Source: a virus
IMG/VR virus record: IMGVR_UViG_3300034073_004823
Coordinates: 1 to 44,176 of that record
Direction: 5' to 3' (one strand)
Length of the DNA: 44,176 nucleotides
In this document: piece by piece, positions 5,697 to 12,365 of the stretch
Layout of the letters: each line of letters opens with the position of its first letter
Position numbering within the stretch: the first letter of the stretch is position 1
Position numbers and translations under genes: made by a program
Notes under the pieces: generated by a model
The model's input: the letters and a program-made list of their open reading frames with translations, nothing else
What the model was told of the DNA's origin: nothing
Database searches by the model: none

Positions 5697-5972
5697 TCAC
5701 TCCGATGATCGGGTCATCCGGATGAAATCGGCGAACGAAATGGGATCACCGAACTCCGACTCAATGCGCGGGCACCATCGGGGTGGGTTCTTGAACTCGC
5801 CCAGCCGATCCTTCAAGTAGATAGCCATGTCCCCGAGGCCAGTAACCCGGCATTCGGGATACAGGTGCAACTCGAAGGACTGATCGGGCTTCAGGCACCC
5901 CAGATGCACCACTCCATCACCATGGCCACCATAATCGTCTTCATCAAACCTTAAGAAATAATGAATGTCCAT
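5697..5972 (-). CDS. Hypothetical protein
   Basis: A 91-residue protein (MDIHYFLRFDEDDYGGHG...), acidic, with alternating beta-like stretches. Its ATG overlaps the stop of the upstream gene (TGATG), so it is translationally coupled to the oxygenase-like protein. A 14-bp palindrome TGACGGGCCCGTCA (5686-5699) spans its stop codon. No family recognised. Confidence 0.65.
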   Translation of the reverse strand: MDIHYFLRFDEDDYGGHGDGVVHLGCLKPDQSFELHLYPECRVTGLGDMAIYLKDRLGEFKNPPRWCPRIESEFGDPISFADFIRMTRSSE

Positions 5973-6442
5973 CACGACATCTTCTTCGAGCGCATTTTGG
6001 CCACAGTCATTTGAACCAGCACGCAGCGACTATTCGAGTGCCAAGCATGCCCTTGGTTACCATTGAATACAAACACATGTCCTGGGGCGACATCAATGGC
6101 GCCATTCGGATAGATCAATTGCATATTGTGTCGACACACATCCTGCTTGTGTGGTGTTTCATGTAGCACCCAGTTCAGTATCAGCCCGATACCTTCATCT
6201 TTGTGCCAACCAACACCGCCAGCTAATGGCAAGATGCAGTTATTAGCGAACATTGGTCGATAGACGGGTTTGAAGCCGTTTTCAATGGCAAAATCCCGAA
6301 GAATGCCATAAGACTTTAGGTCTGGACTGATCGTCAGTGGGTCTACATCTCCCATGTAAGCTTGATTTTCGAGCCTGGTGATCTCTTTGGGCGTTAGACC
6401 TGATTCCGTGGGGGCAATGTATCCCAAGATTTCAGCCTTCAT
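5972..6442 (-). CDS. Putative 2-oxoglutarate/Fe(II)-type oxygenase-like protein
   Basis: A 156-residue protein. GWHKDEG supplies a His-x-Asp-like pair. Later, GHVFVFNGNQGHAWHSNSR and VLVQMTV resemble the distal His and the Arg/beta-strand of the double-stranded beta-helix in AlkB/2OG oxygenases. Such enzymes use Fe(II) and 2-oxoglutarate to hydroxylate or demethylate a substrate; the substrate cannot be read here. A cupin-like non-enzyme is the alternative. The start at 6442 is chosen for the ATGA overlap with the 6439 gene. Confidence 0.55.
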   Translation of the reverse strand: MKAEILGYIAPTESGLTPKEITRLENQAYMGDVDPLTISPDLKSYGILRDFAIENGFKPVYRPMFANNCILPLAGGVGWHKDEGIGLILNWVLHETPHKQDVCRHNMQLIYPNGAIDVAPGHVFVFNGNQGHAWHSNSRCVLVQMTVAKMRSKKMS

Positions 6443-6729
6443 TGGCGCCCCCAGCGGGCGAGGACGGCGCGGAACATCTCCCACAAAGCCTCAGCACTTT
6501 CCAAGTTGTCGTAGCTTTCATCTAAGTGAAAACCGAACTCCTCACACAGCTCTGACACGTCATCCAGCGTCGGCCCTTGCGGCTCGGGCTGGGCCAGGGC
6601 GTCGCGGGCGCGAAGAACCAACTCGGCGTCTGCGCCATCTTGTGGTGGAACGCCGCCGTAGTGGTGAGCCATGAGCCAGGTATCGAGCGCATCAGTTAAT
6701 TCAGCGCACAGCGCACGAAAGTCAGTCAT
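6439..6729 (-). CDS. Cyanophage-type small protein with DFRALCAEL opening
   Basis: A 96-residue protein opening MTDFRALCAELTDALD and ending EMFRAVLARWGRQ. Both ends resemble a group of short, variable proteins of unknown function common in cyanophages. Related openings occur in the genes at 9676 and 22106. Acidic and helical. It is coupled by overlaps to the genes on both sides. It is useful mainly as a marker of a cyanophage genome. Confidence 0.75.
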   Translation of the reverse strand: MTDFRALCAELTDALDTWLMAHHYGGVPPQDGADAELVLRARDALAQPEPQGPTLDDVSELCEEFGFHLDESYDNLESAEALWEMFRAVLARWGRQ

Positions 6730-6841
6730 CGTCGTCTCCATCAAAAATCGGGCATTCGTCCCAGCACGGATCAGCCATACAATCGCTGTCCAGCCAGGGC
6801 CAAATTGCGGCCTCTTGGGCCAATTCCTCAACATCAGGCAT
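6722..6841 (-). CDS. Very small acidic protein
   Basis: A 39-residue protein, MPDVEELAQEAAIWPWLDSD..., ending GDDDD with two Cys (DPCWDECPIF). It begins inside the stop region of the 6834 gene and ends inside the start of the 6439 gene, the usual coupling in this cluster. Its strong acidity might suit DNA mimicry or an inhibitory role, but this is speculation. Confidence 0.55.
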   Translation of the reverse strand: MPDVEELAQEAAIWPWLDSDCMADPCWDECPIFDGDDDD

Positions 6842-7187
6842 CACGTTCTTCCATTTTTTGGTAGACAATCTTAAGCAAATCTGAAACCGACATGCTCCAC
6901 GCCGCTTGCAAGCGCTGTTCAAGTTGAACCGCCCCTCGCCCCTGTTCGACCCGTAGCGGGCCATGGGACACAAGTTCCAGGCGAGCCGCTGTCCACCCAG
7001 GCATCAGGAAGTTCGGACCGCCAATAAGATCAACGGCTATCGGATCCTTCTCGACCGAATAACTACAGGCGAAAAAGGACTCCATAACGATCGCCCTGAC
7101 GGGAAGGCCTGTCTGGTCGTATTCAAACAAAACAAGTTCTTTGCCGTTTGCAAAGACTTTGTGATCATTAGAGAAATAGTTCAGCAT
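6834..7187 (-). CDS. Hypothetical protein
   Basis: A 117-residue protein (MLNYFSNDHKVFANGKELV...). The N-terminal two-thirds look beta-rich (VLFEYDQTGLPVRAIVMESF) and the C-terminal third helical. It is the second gene of the minus-strand run starting at 7482 and is coupled to the 6722 gene. No family recognised. Confidence 0.65.
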   Translation of the reverse strand: MLNYFSNDHKVFANGKELVLFEYDQTGLPVRAIVMESFFACSYSVEKDPIAVDLIGGPNFLMPGWTAARLELVSHGPLRVEQGRGAVQLEQRLQAAWSMSVSDLLKIVYQKMEERDA

Positions 7188-7200
7188 GTTTTACGCCAAT

Positions 7201-7482
7201 TCAAAGTAAGGCAATTTCAGACACTTCCTTGTTGAGTAATTTTTGAAGCTCGGCTTCGGCTTTAGCCAGACAGGTCTTCAGGCGCTGCACTTCGCGGATC
7301 CGTTCGACGATAACGCGCTTGGCTTGATCCCGCTCTGAAGTAGTCAGTTCCGCCAGGGCCTCTTCATAGATTCCACGAACCGAGTCAGGCGCAATGATTT
7401 CAGGCGTGATACCGCTGATGCGACCTCCACTACAGCCAGTGTCGACCGGAGCTTCGTTCGCTGTTGATTGATCCAAGGACAT
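7201..7482 (-). CDS. Coiled-coil hypothetical protein
   Basis: A 93-residue protein. The N-terminal 30 residues look disordered (Ser/Gly/Thr-rich); residues about 35-90 form a long helix with heptad-like Leu/Ile spacing (IREVQRLKTCLAKAEAELQK). A Shine-Dalgarno GGGAG lies upstream of the ATG. It is the first gene of this run, reading away from the palindromic promoter at 7508. Confidence 0.65.
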   Translation of the reverse strand: MSLDQSTANEAPVDTGCSGGRISGITPEIIAPDSVRGIYEEALAELTTSERDQAKRVIVERIREVQRLKTCLAKAEAELQKLLNKEVSEIALL

Positions 7483-7507
7483 GGAGGTACTCCCGGTGTG
7501 CCCAGTA

Positions 7508-7517
7508 ATGGTACCAT
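7508..7517. promoter_or_regulatory. Palindromic, possibly bidirectional -10 element
   Basis: ATGGTACCAT is a perfect palindrome that presents TGGTACCAT (an extended -10-like sequence) on both strands. It lies 25 bases before the minus-strand start at 7482 and 22 bases before the plus-strand ATG at 7540. Confidence 0.4.
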
Positions 7518-7539
7518 ACCTGCAACCGCCAGCGCAACC

Positions 7540-7746
7540 ATGGCCTTGATGGACCGCCCCATGGGATTCTCGCTTTGGATCAGCGACGTGCTGCCCAACC
7601 CCAACGCCTCCTGGTCGCTATTGGACACACATGTCGATCGCGGGGTGCTGGAGCGCCGCAAGCAGAGCCTGTTGACGCTGGCCAGTAGCCGCCGCTTTGC
7701 CGTTGTGGAGGGCACTGAGCCGCCGGCCTGGAAGCCGATGCTGTAG
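7540..7746 (+). CDS. Hypothetical protein, short plus-strand gene
   Basis: A 68-residue frame (MALMDRPMGFSLWISDVL...) ending AWKPML and TAG at 7744-7746. The region SLLTLASSRRFAVVEGTEP is protein-like. The minus-strand alternatives here are Arg/Pro/Ala-rich and unconvincing. The same frame stays open after the TAG for about 100 codons, see findings. The start choice is tentative because there is no clear ribosome binding site. Confidence 0.4.
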   Translation: MALMDRPMGFSLWISDVLPNPNASWSLLDTHVDRGVLERRKQSLLTLASSRRFAVVEGTEPPAWKPML

Positions 7747-7951
7747 CCTGGCGGCTATGCACAACAAAGCCACCCAGGGAGCCGAATCACGGCATTCAAA
7801 CCAAGGTCGGCCTTGGTCCCTGAGTGGCAATGTTTGTGGTGCGCCAAAGGCGACAGCCAGAACGACGGGTACTCCGGCCCGACGGGAATCCCGAATGGGA
7901 CAACTCGCTGCCCGGCCGGGTTTCAGCGAGGCATTGGCCAATGCAAATACA
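7747..7951 (+). other. Weakly coding stretch
   Basis: Two overlapping plus-strand frames are possible: ATG 7757 to TAG 7957, 66 residues rich in Arg/Ala/Thr; and the frame of the 7540 gene continuing past its TAG, with a Cys pattern (WQCLWC...TRCPAG...GQCKY). Neither has a good ribosome binding site. I cannot decide which, if either, is translated. Confidence 0.3.
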
Positions 7952-8089
7952 CTATAGCGCCGCCAAATGGATTGCGTGCCACGTGCCAGCCAATAAAATC
8001 ACCCCCAAGATCCCGGAGGCAACAGCCACGCGCATCTCGTGGGCGTGGATTTCCTGGACGATCAATGCTTTGACTTCTTCCGGGGTCAT
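7952..8089 (-). CDS. Small single-pass membrane protein
   Basis: A 45-residue protein: MTPEEVKALIVQEIHAHEMR, then a hydrophobic helix (VAVASGILGVILLAGTWHAI). The N-terminus is an amphipathic helix. Its ATG overlaps the stop of the 8086 gene (ATGA), and the set 8253-8086-7952 forms a coupled trio of small proteins, two of them membrane proteins. Size and topology would suit a spanin, holin or inhibitor-type protein, but nothing specific is recognised. Confidence 0.65.
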   Translation of the reverse strand: MTPEEVKALIVQEIHAHEMRVAVASGILGVILLAGTWHAIHLAAL

Positions 8090-8256
8090 TCTGCTTCCTC
8101 GGGTGCTTCCAAACGGATCCGCTTAACGGTCGGGTACCCCGGCAGTGACTTGACCAGGTTGACAATTTCGTTAAAGGTGGTCCGCCGATCGAACGCAATA
8201 GCGATCTCGACGTAGCCGTAATCCCGGATGGCGTCTTGGTTCTTAATGAAGGTCAT
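8086..8256 (-). CDS. Small hypothetical protein
   Basis: A 56-residue protein (MTFIKNQDAIRDYGYVEIAI...), soluble with a beta-alpha-beta feel and an acidic tail ending PEEAE. ATGA overlaps on both sides couple it to the membrane proteins at 8253 and 7952. No family recognised. Confidence 0.65.
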   Translation of the reverse strand: MTFIKNQDAIRDYGYVEIAIAFDRRTTFNEIVNLVKSLPGYPTVKRIRLEAPEEAE

Positions 8257-8342
8257 TTGTCACCAATGATGATGGACATGGACAGCACGAACATGCACAC
8301 AACGATCAAAAAGATCGCAATCGGCCCAACAAGTTCACTCAT
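8253..8342 (-). CDS. Very small single-pass membrane protein
   Basis: A 29-residue protein, MSELVGPIAIFLIVVCMF and a short remainder ending GDK: essentially one transmembrane helix. It starts inside the stop of the 8339 gene and its stop overlaps the 8086 start (ATGA). The double overlap is the best evidence that it is a real gene. Confidence 0.6.
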   Translation of the reverse strand: MSELVGPIAIFLIVVCMFVLSMSIIIGDK

Positions 8343-8494
8343 TGTTCTTTGGGAAAACTAAGAGATGGTGCGAATTTCGCCAATACCGCTCGCCCATAGA
8401 CTTCCGGCGGCAGATCATAGTCGTGGTCGATAATCCACTCGTCGGACATCCAGTCCCACAGGTCAATTAGGTCCTGGTCGGTCGGCTCAATCAT
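8339..8494 (-). CDS. Small acidic cyanophage-type protein
   Basis: A 51-residue protein (MIEPTDQDLIDLWDWMSDEW...) ending with YGRAVLAKFAPSLS. The tail resembles the AVLARWG ending of the DFRALCAEL-type proteins such as the 6439 gene, so it may be a shortened relative. The ATG at 8494 overlaps the end of the 8487 gene. Function unknown. Confidence 0.6.
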   Translation of the reverse strand: MIEPTDQDLIDLWDWMSDEWIIDHDYDLPPEVYGRAVLAKFAPSLSFPKEQ

Positions 8495-8657
8495 TGATTT
8501 CCTCCGGCAGTTCGGGGAATGGTTGCCATTCCTCCCATGCCACGGGGTGCCTCGGCAGCATGTCAGCCCACCAGGCATCGCCTTGGTCATCAATACAATA
8601 CACGCGGGGCCGAAGTGCCTCTACAGGATACAGTGCGACAATTTTGCGTTTAGCCAC
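8487..8657 (-). CDS. Small hypothetical protein
   Basis: A 56-residue protein reading (V/M)AKRKIVALYPVEALRPRV... and ending FPELPEEIND, rich in Trp and Pro. A GTG start at 8657 is preferred because it overlaps the end of the 8650 gene; a longer form would start deep in that gene. No family recognised. Confidence 0.6.
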   Translation of the reverse strand: MAKRKIVALYPVEALRPRVYCIDDQGDAWWADMLPRHPVAWEEWQPFPELPEEIND

Positions 8658-8910
8658 GGATTTTCTCCTTGTAGGGATATTCCACCAGCATCTTGGCAGC
8701 ACACTCCACCAGCAAACGCCATTCTGCAGTGTCGATCCGGATCTCGTCTTCGCCCTGAATTAAGCAGAAAAATGGGCCACCTCCCTCATCTTTTAGGGAC
8801 AGTTCAGTGGCTTGCGTTCCCAGTGGATCCTCGCCGATGGCGTGGATATTGTATGCGGTTACAATGGCCGCATAGCGGGGCACCATGGCATCCAAGGCGG
8901 CATCAAACAT
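8650..8910 (-). CDS. Hypothetical protein
   Basis: An 86-residue protein (MFDAALDAMVPRYAAIVTAY...) of mixed alpha/beta character, with a beta hairpin around GGGPFFCLIQGEDEIRID and a helix with two Cys. Overlaps with both flanking genes indicate one operon from 9115 to 7952. Function unknown. Confidence 0.65.
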   Translation of the reverse strand: MFDAALDAMVPRYAAIVTAYNIHAIGEDPLGTQATELSLKDEGGGPFFCLIQGEDEIRIDTAEWRLLVECAAKMLVEYPYKEKIRG

Positions 8911-9115
8911 CGGACGAGCGGCGACGGGGTAGTGGGGCCCACAGGCGGCAAATAGCGTCCCAAATCAGGGAAGACGACTCAAAAACGCGCTGAATACCCA
9001 CCAGGATGGCGTCAGCCAGGATGATAGGCACCGCAATAGGAATTGCCCCCAGAATCAGCAAACGCCGAAGATGGGTGTTGCGGCAACGCCCCAGGTACAG
9101 AGGATGATTTGGCAT
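8903..9115 (-). CDS. Small membrane protein
   Basis: A 70-residue protein with a basic N-terminus (RCRNTHLRR), one strong hydrophobic helix (LLILGAIPIAVPIILADAIL) and a basic tail (PRRRSSDV). The positive residues on both sides make the topology unclear. An extended -10 (TGCTAAGAT) lies 21 bases upstream, so it is probably the first gene of the 9115-7952 operon. Confidence 0.6.
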   Translation of the reverse strand: MPNHPLYLGRCRNTHLRRLLILGAIPIAVPIILADAILVGIQRVFESSSLIWDAICRLWAPLPRRRSSDV

Positions 9116-9136
9116 TGGAATGGATGCAATGAATGT

Positions 9137-9145
9137 ATCTTAGCA
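9137..9145 (-). promoter_or_regulatory. Extended -10 promoter
   Basis: The minus strand reads TGCTAAGAT, matching the TGCTA-type elements at 17764, 18267, 22126 and 30866. Here it lies in a true intergenic gap between 9170 and 9115. A short CCCCT/AGGGG hairpin (about 9157-9169) lies just upstream of it. Confidence 0.5.
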
Positions 9146-9169
9146 AGGCCGTCAAGCCCCTCTAAGGGG

Positions 9170-9478
9170 TCAGTCCCGCCTCATCCAGTCGGGCGACTTA
9201 AAGAAATTCGCCAGGTCATCAATTGAACTGGAGGCATCCAGGTGGTTGCTGGGGTCAGGATCGCCGATATTCAAAGAATCGAGCAGTCCGTCTAAGGACT
9301 CGGCTTCTGGCAGGCCATTAACCGCGCGACGACGGGCTTTCTGGACCATTTCGTGGACCGAGCGATTGGACTTGGCCCACTTGGTCAGCCAGGTCATATC
9401 TGCCAATGTAACGGGCTGACCGGCTTCAATACGCTGACACAGAAACTCGACCTTCAGGCGTGTTTGGGTGCTGAGCAT
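9170..9478 (-). CDS. Conserved cyanophage-type hypothetical protein
   Basis: A 102-residue protein. The core LKVEFLCQRIEAGQPVTLAD then MTWLTKWAKSNRSVHEMVQK and ARRRA is helical and resembles a short uncharacterised phage family; the C-terminal part is an acidic linker ending FKSPDWMRRD. It could be a small DNA- or protein-binding adaptor. It is the last gene of the 10581-9170 run, followed by a short hairpin. Confidence 0.7.
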   Translation of the reverse strand: MLSTQTRLKVEFLCQRIEAGQPVTLADMTWLTKWAKSNRSVHEMVQKARRRAVNGLPEAESLDGLLDSLNIGDPDPSNHLDASSSIDDLANFFKSPDWMRRD

Positions 9479-9496
9479 GGTGCTCCAGGAGTTCGC

Positions 9497-9679
9497 TTAG
9501 ATTGCCGTTATGTCGTCAAAGTCGAAGCTTTCAGCAATGGTTATCATGATGCAGTCGACGATAGACTGCACGATGGTTTCTTCGCTTGGATCTTCGATGT
9601 GCTTGAAGGCACGTCCATAGCCACGCCTAACACCTTCCTCGACACAATTTTCCAGTAACGGATAGATCTTCGCCCTCAC
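9497..9679 (-). CDS. Conserved small cyanophage-type protein
   Basis: A 60-residue helical, acidic protein, MRAKIYPLLENCVEEGVRRG and then YGRAFKHIEDPSEETIV. This pattern matches small proteins I associate with cyanophages. The start is GTG at 9679, overlapping the previous stop (GTGA). No function is known. Confidence 0.7.
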   Translation of the reverse strand: MRAKIYPLLENCVEEGVRRGYGRAFKHIEDPSEETIVQSIVDCIMITIAESFDFDDITAI

Positions 9680-10032
9680 AGGTCGTACTCCGGTTGCTGT
9701 GCTTCCCAGGTCAACCAGTCGGCAATGTCCTCATAGATGTGTTGATCGTCAGTGAAATGATCGTTGCAGTTTTCGGTGCGACCAGCGATAACCGTCAACA
9801 CTGCGGCACCTGGATCTTCGTGGTTTTTCTGGGCTTCCTTGATAGCCAGGTTCACCAGTGAGCGCAGGTTAAACTTGGATGGACCTGATTCCTGACGGAA
9901 AGACTCGATGGCTTCTAGTGTGCGCTGTACCAGCGAAGAGGTGTCGCTTGAGTCATCGGCGCCGGTAAAGATCCACAGCCACTCTTCTAGCAAGCCGCAT
10001 GCCTTTTCGGCATGGGTTCGAAAATCAACCAT
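9676..10032 (-). CDS. Hypothetical protein with DFR-type opening
   Basis: A 118-residue protein opening MVDFRTHAEKACGLLEEWLW, loosely like the MTDFRALCAEL opening of the 6439 gene. The rest is helical and acidic, with a segment NLAIKEAQKNHEDPGAAVLT. A second ATG 12 bases upstream (10044) is an equally possible start. Both overlap the end of the 10025 gene. Function unknown. Confidence 0.65.
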   Translation of the reverse strand: MVDFRTHAEKACGLLEEWLWIFTGADDSSDTSSLVQRTLEAIESFRQESGPSKFNLRSLVNLAIKEAQKNHEDPGAAVLTVIAGRTENCNDHFTDDQHIYEDIADWLTWEAQQPEYDL

Positions 10033-10375
10033 CGGTTGAGACATAGAAGGGATGAATGCGAATGAACTCACTGGCGGTTACGGTGACGACCCCGTGGGGC
10101 CCTTTGGAACGCGCCAGTACCATCAGAGCGTAGACCGGATCGATGCGGTCGTCAAGCCTTCTAAAGGACCGATCTGCGGCCTGTGGTAGTCGATTCCAGT
10201 CCAGAGTCGCCTGGGCAGCTCCGACACGTGCCCAGGGCCGCCACGGCCAATCTCGCTTGGCTGAACGAATATCAATCCAGCGCTGACGGCGACAAGCGAC
10301 CTGGTTCTGCTGGTGTACCAGGTACGCCTGACAGGCGGTGACAATATCTTGAGCGGGGAAAACGGCGGAACTCAC
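10025..10375 (-). CDS. Hypothetical basic protein
   Basis: A 116-residue protein starting from GTG (MSSAVFPAQDIVTACQAYLV...). The central part is rich in Arg and Trp (CRRQRWIDIRSAKRDWPWRP), suggesting nucleic-acid contact. It overlaps the following gene. No domain recognised, and confidence in the exact start is low. Confidence 0.55.
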   Translation of the reverse strand: MSSAVFPAQDIVTACQAYLVHQQNQVACRRQRWIDIRSAKRDWPWRPWARVGAAQATLDWNRLPQAADRSFRRLDDRIDPVYALMVLARSKGPHGVVTVTASEFIRIHPFYVSTDG

Positions 10376-10416
10376 AGGCTGCTACGGGTGGCCCCCCAAA
10401 AGGGGACAATCTTCCC

Positions 10417-10581
10417 TTAGGGTAGCGACCACTGTTCCTCCAGCACAACGGCAGAAATACGGACCGTTGGCCAGAGTTCTTTGCAGGTCCAATAGGCCTG
10501 GGTTGGGTTTGGAGCAACAATGTGGCGAACAACGGCCTGGTCATCCAGGGTGCCGCGCACCACGTAGCAATAGGTGGACAT
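10417..10581 (-). CDS. Small hypothetical protein
   Basis: A 54-residue protein, MSTYCYVVRGTLDDQAVVRH and on to VVLEEQWSLP. It looks like a small alpha/beta fold (beta start, helix TQAYWTCKELW, beta end). A canonical promoter (TTGACC, 17 bases, TACGAT) lies upstream, which fixes the ATG at 10581 as the start. Function unknown. Confidence 0.65.
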   Translation of the reverse strand: MSTYCYVVRGTLDDQAVVRHIVAPNPTQAYWTCKELWPTVRISAVVLEEQWSLP

Positions 10582-10606
10582 CGGACTGGGTTCTGGGGAC
10601 TTCCGT

Positions 10607-10635
10607 ATCGTATACGACCGCCCCGCTGGGGTCAA
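10607..10635 (-). promoter_or_regulatory. Canonical sigma-70-type promoter
   Basis: On the minus strand, TTGACC (10635-10630) and TACGAT (10612-10607) are separated by exactly 17 bases. This is the best two-box promoter in the window and may be read by the host RNA polymerase early in infection. The palindrome TCGTATACGA overlaps the -10. Confidence 0.65.
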
Positions 10636-10726
10636 TGTTGCGGTATGCTGACAGTGCTGGACAGGCCTAGATCCGTTGACCCAACAGCGATCTAAGGGGC
10701 CCGGTAAACCGTGGTATGTAGGCAGC

Positions 10727-10757
10727 CCCCAGGAGTGACGCCCTGGGGTTTTTCTTT
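10727..10757 (+). terminator. Rho-independent terminator without an upstream ORF
   Basis: CCCCAGG (10727-10733) and CCTGGGG (10742-10748) enclose an 8-base loop and are followed by TTTTTCTTT. There is no plus-strand gene upstream for several hundred bases, so it may end a small RNA or block antisense transcripts. Confidence 0.85.
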
Positions 10758-10789
10758 GGCAGCCTGAGTGAAAATACTTAATGTATCTC

Positions 10790-10891
10790 ATGGATTACAC
10801 CATGCTGGCCGTGATGTCCGCAGGAATCGCCGGGATCCTGCTGTTCGTGTTGTTTGTGTTAAAATTGGCTGAATACCATTCAGAGCCGTGA
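10790..10891 (+). CDS. Small single-pass membrane protein
   Basis: A 33-residue protein, MDYTMLAVMSAGIAGILLFV then LFVLKLAEYHSEP: one transmembrane helix and a short polar tail. In-frame ATGs occur at 10781, 10790 and 10802, and the start is uncertain. The stop overlaps the GTG of the metallophosphoesterase gene (GTGA), so the two are probably coupled. Confidence 0.5.
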   Translation: MDYTMLAVMSAGIAGILLFVLFVLKLAEYHSEP

Positions 10892-11433
10892 AGCCCAAGA
10901 TCTATTTGATCTCAGACTTGCACTTCGGGCATCGCAAGATGTACGAGCAGCCTTTTACACGCAAGGATGGCTCCCGGCTACGTCCATGGCCAACTGCCGA
11001 ACAGGCCGATCAGGAAATGGTTCGGCGCTGGAATGCTGCCGTCAGACCCGATGACAAGGTATACGTGCTCGGTGACTTGGCGATGACCACCTCGGCCCTG
11101 GAAACAGTGGGTGAGCTAAATGGTACAAAAGTATTAGTGGCAGGTAACCACGAGAGCCTGAATGTCAAAAAATACGTTCCGCACTTCAAGGATATTCGCT
11201 CTTACTGGCGGCTAGACCAGTTCCTGTTGAGCCACATGCCGGTGCATCCAGACTGCCTGGGAAAGAATATTGGCAACATCCACGGGCACTTGCATTACCA
11301 CGTCGTCAGGCTGCCTGGTGGCGCGGTCGACCCCAGGTACCTAAATGTTTCCGTTGAGCACACGGATTACGCTCCGATTGACTTTGAGACGGTCAAGGCA
11401 CGTTTTATGGCTCAGCAGCCCTGGGTAAAATAA
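10888..11433 (+). CDS. Calcineurin-like metallophosphoesterase
   Basis: A 181-residue enzyme with the full set of metallophosphoesterase motifs in order: SDLHFGH (D10, H12), VLGDLA, AGNHE, LSHMPVH and GHLHYH. These bind two metal ions and hydrolyse phosphoesters. Compact phage members of this family may act on nucleotides, RNA ends or signalling nucleotides; the substrate cannot be told here. The start is GTG 10888, which overlaps the previous stop and places DxH near the N-terminus as usual. It probably acts in the cytoplasm because there is no signal peptide. Confidence 0.9.
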   Translation: MKPKIYLISDLHFGHRKMYEQPFTRKDGSRLRPWPTAEQADQEMVRRWNAAVRPDDKVYVLGDLAMTTSALETVGELNGTKVLVAGNHESLNVKKYVPHFKDIRSYWRLDQFLLSHMPVHPDCLGKNIGNIHGHLHYHVVRLPGGAVDPRYLNVSVEHTDYAPIDFETVKARFMAQQPWVK

Positions 11434-11459
11434 GTCCGGGACTAACGCTTGCAGCCAAA

Positions 11460-12365
11460 ATGTCTGTCACAATAAAAGGCGACGACTTCTTGGTTGATGG
11501 CAAGCGTGTCACTTTAGCAGGGAATCATACCTGGAATACGGTGCAAACGATCGGCGGAGAGAAAATAGGCATTGATAAAATCACGGGAAACTTCACCAGG
11601 CTTTGGACTGTTGAAACAAAAGGGGCAGTTTTCTCGCAATCAATCTGGGGAAGCAATACTCCTGGTCTGGTGAGGATTGAAAATGGTCCATGGAAGAAAG
11701 ATGGCAGCCTAAACAGGACTTTTTACAGTAACCTGGAAGAGGCCGTCGCTAAAGCAGAAAAGAAGGATATTGTTACTGGAGTAGTGCTGTTTGAGGGATC
11801 GATTCCTGATATTTTCCCGCAAGGCTGGGAGAACCATCCTTTCAATGGACTTGGCCCTAAGGAGCATTTTGATGTTCACACCAAGGGCAAGTGGAACAAA
11901 TATCAGCGTGCTCATGTCAAAGAAGTGGTGGAAACCTTGGAGCCCTATGGCAATGTGATCTATGAGGTTGGAAATGAATTAATGTCTTCGTCTACGAGGT
12001 GGTTCCAGAAGAAAGTGGTGGAATGGGTTAATAAATGGACAGACAAGCCGGTCGGGGTTTCCTATGCTAGGGGAATCAGGGCTTCGCGAGGCCAGAATGA
12101 GTTTAATTGGATGAAGCGTACTGGGGCTGACTGGGTTGGTCCCACGGCAACGGCCCTGAGTGCTGGTCAATTTTCAGCATTCAAGGGGCCTGTTGTTTTC
12201 GATACAGATCATTCCTGGCCTTTGCGCAGTAATGTTCCCGGCCTGCAGGCATCAAATCGACGAGGCGAATCGATTTGGTTAATGGACGGCTTCAACGGAA
12301 CCATGTTAAGAAATCAGGGCAGCCTGGTTGCGGACCGCAATTACATCAATAGCCTGGTTAGTTGA
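11460..12365 (+). CDS. Glycosidase-like TIM-barrel protein
   Basis: A 301-residue protein resembling clan GH-A cellulase-type hydrolases: FLVDGKRVTLAGNHTWNTVQ near the N-terminus (the usual 'sugar-binding entry' strand), NFTRLWTVET, and GNVIYEVGNEL with N172-E173 as the likely acid/base pair. The nucleophile Glu is not obvious, and the C-terminal part diverges. A role in degrading host surface or capsule polysaccharide, perhaps as a virion depolymerase, is plausible. Bases are less GC-rich than in the neighbours, which suggests separate acquisition. It ends directly against a tRNA gene. Confidence 0.65.
   Translation: MSVTIKGDDFLVDGKRVTLAGNHTWNTVQTIGGEKIGIDKITGNFTRLWTVETKGAVFSQSIWGSNTPGLVRIENGPWKKDGSLNRTFYSNLEEAVAKAEKKDIVTGVVLFEGSIPDIFPQGWENHPFNGLGPKEHFDVHTKGKWNKYQRAHVKEVVETLEPYGNVIYEVGNELMSSSTRWFQKKVVEWVNKWTDKPVGVSYARGIRASRGQNEFNWMKRTGADWVGPTATALSAGQFSAFKGPVVFDTDHSWPLRSNVPGLQASNRRGESIWLMDGFNGTMLRNQGSLVADRNYINSLVS

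Noticed and set aside
9150-9170. CCCCT/AGGGG hairpin as a terminator
   Set aside because: Short stem, no T-run on either strand.
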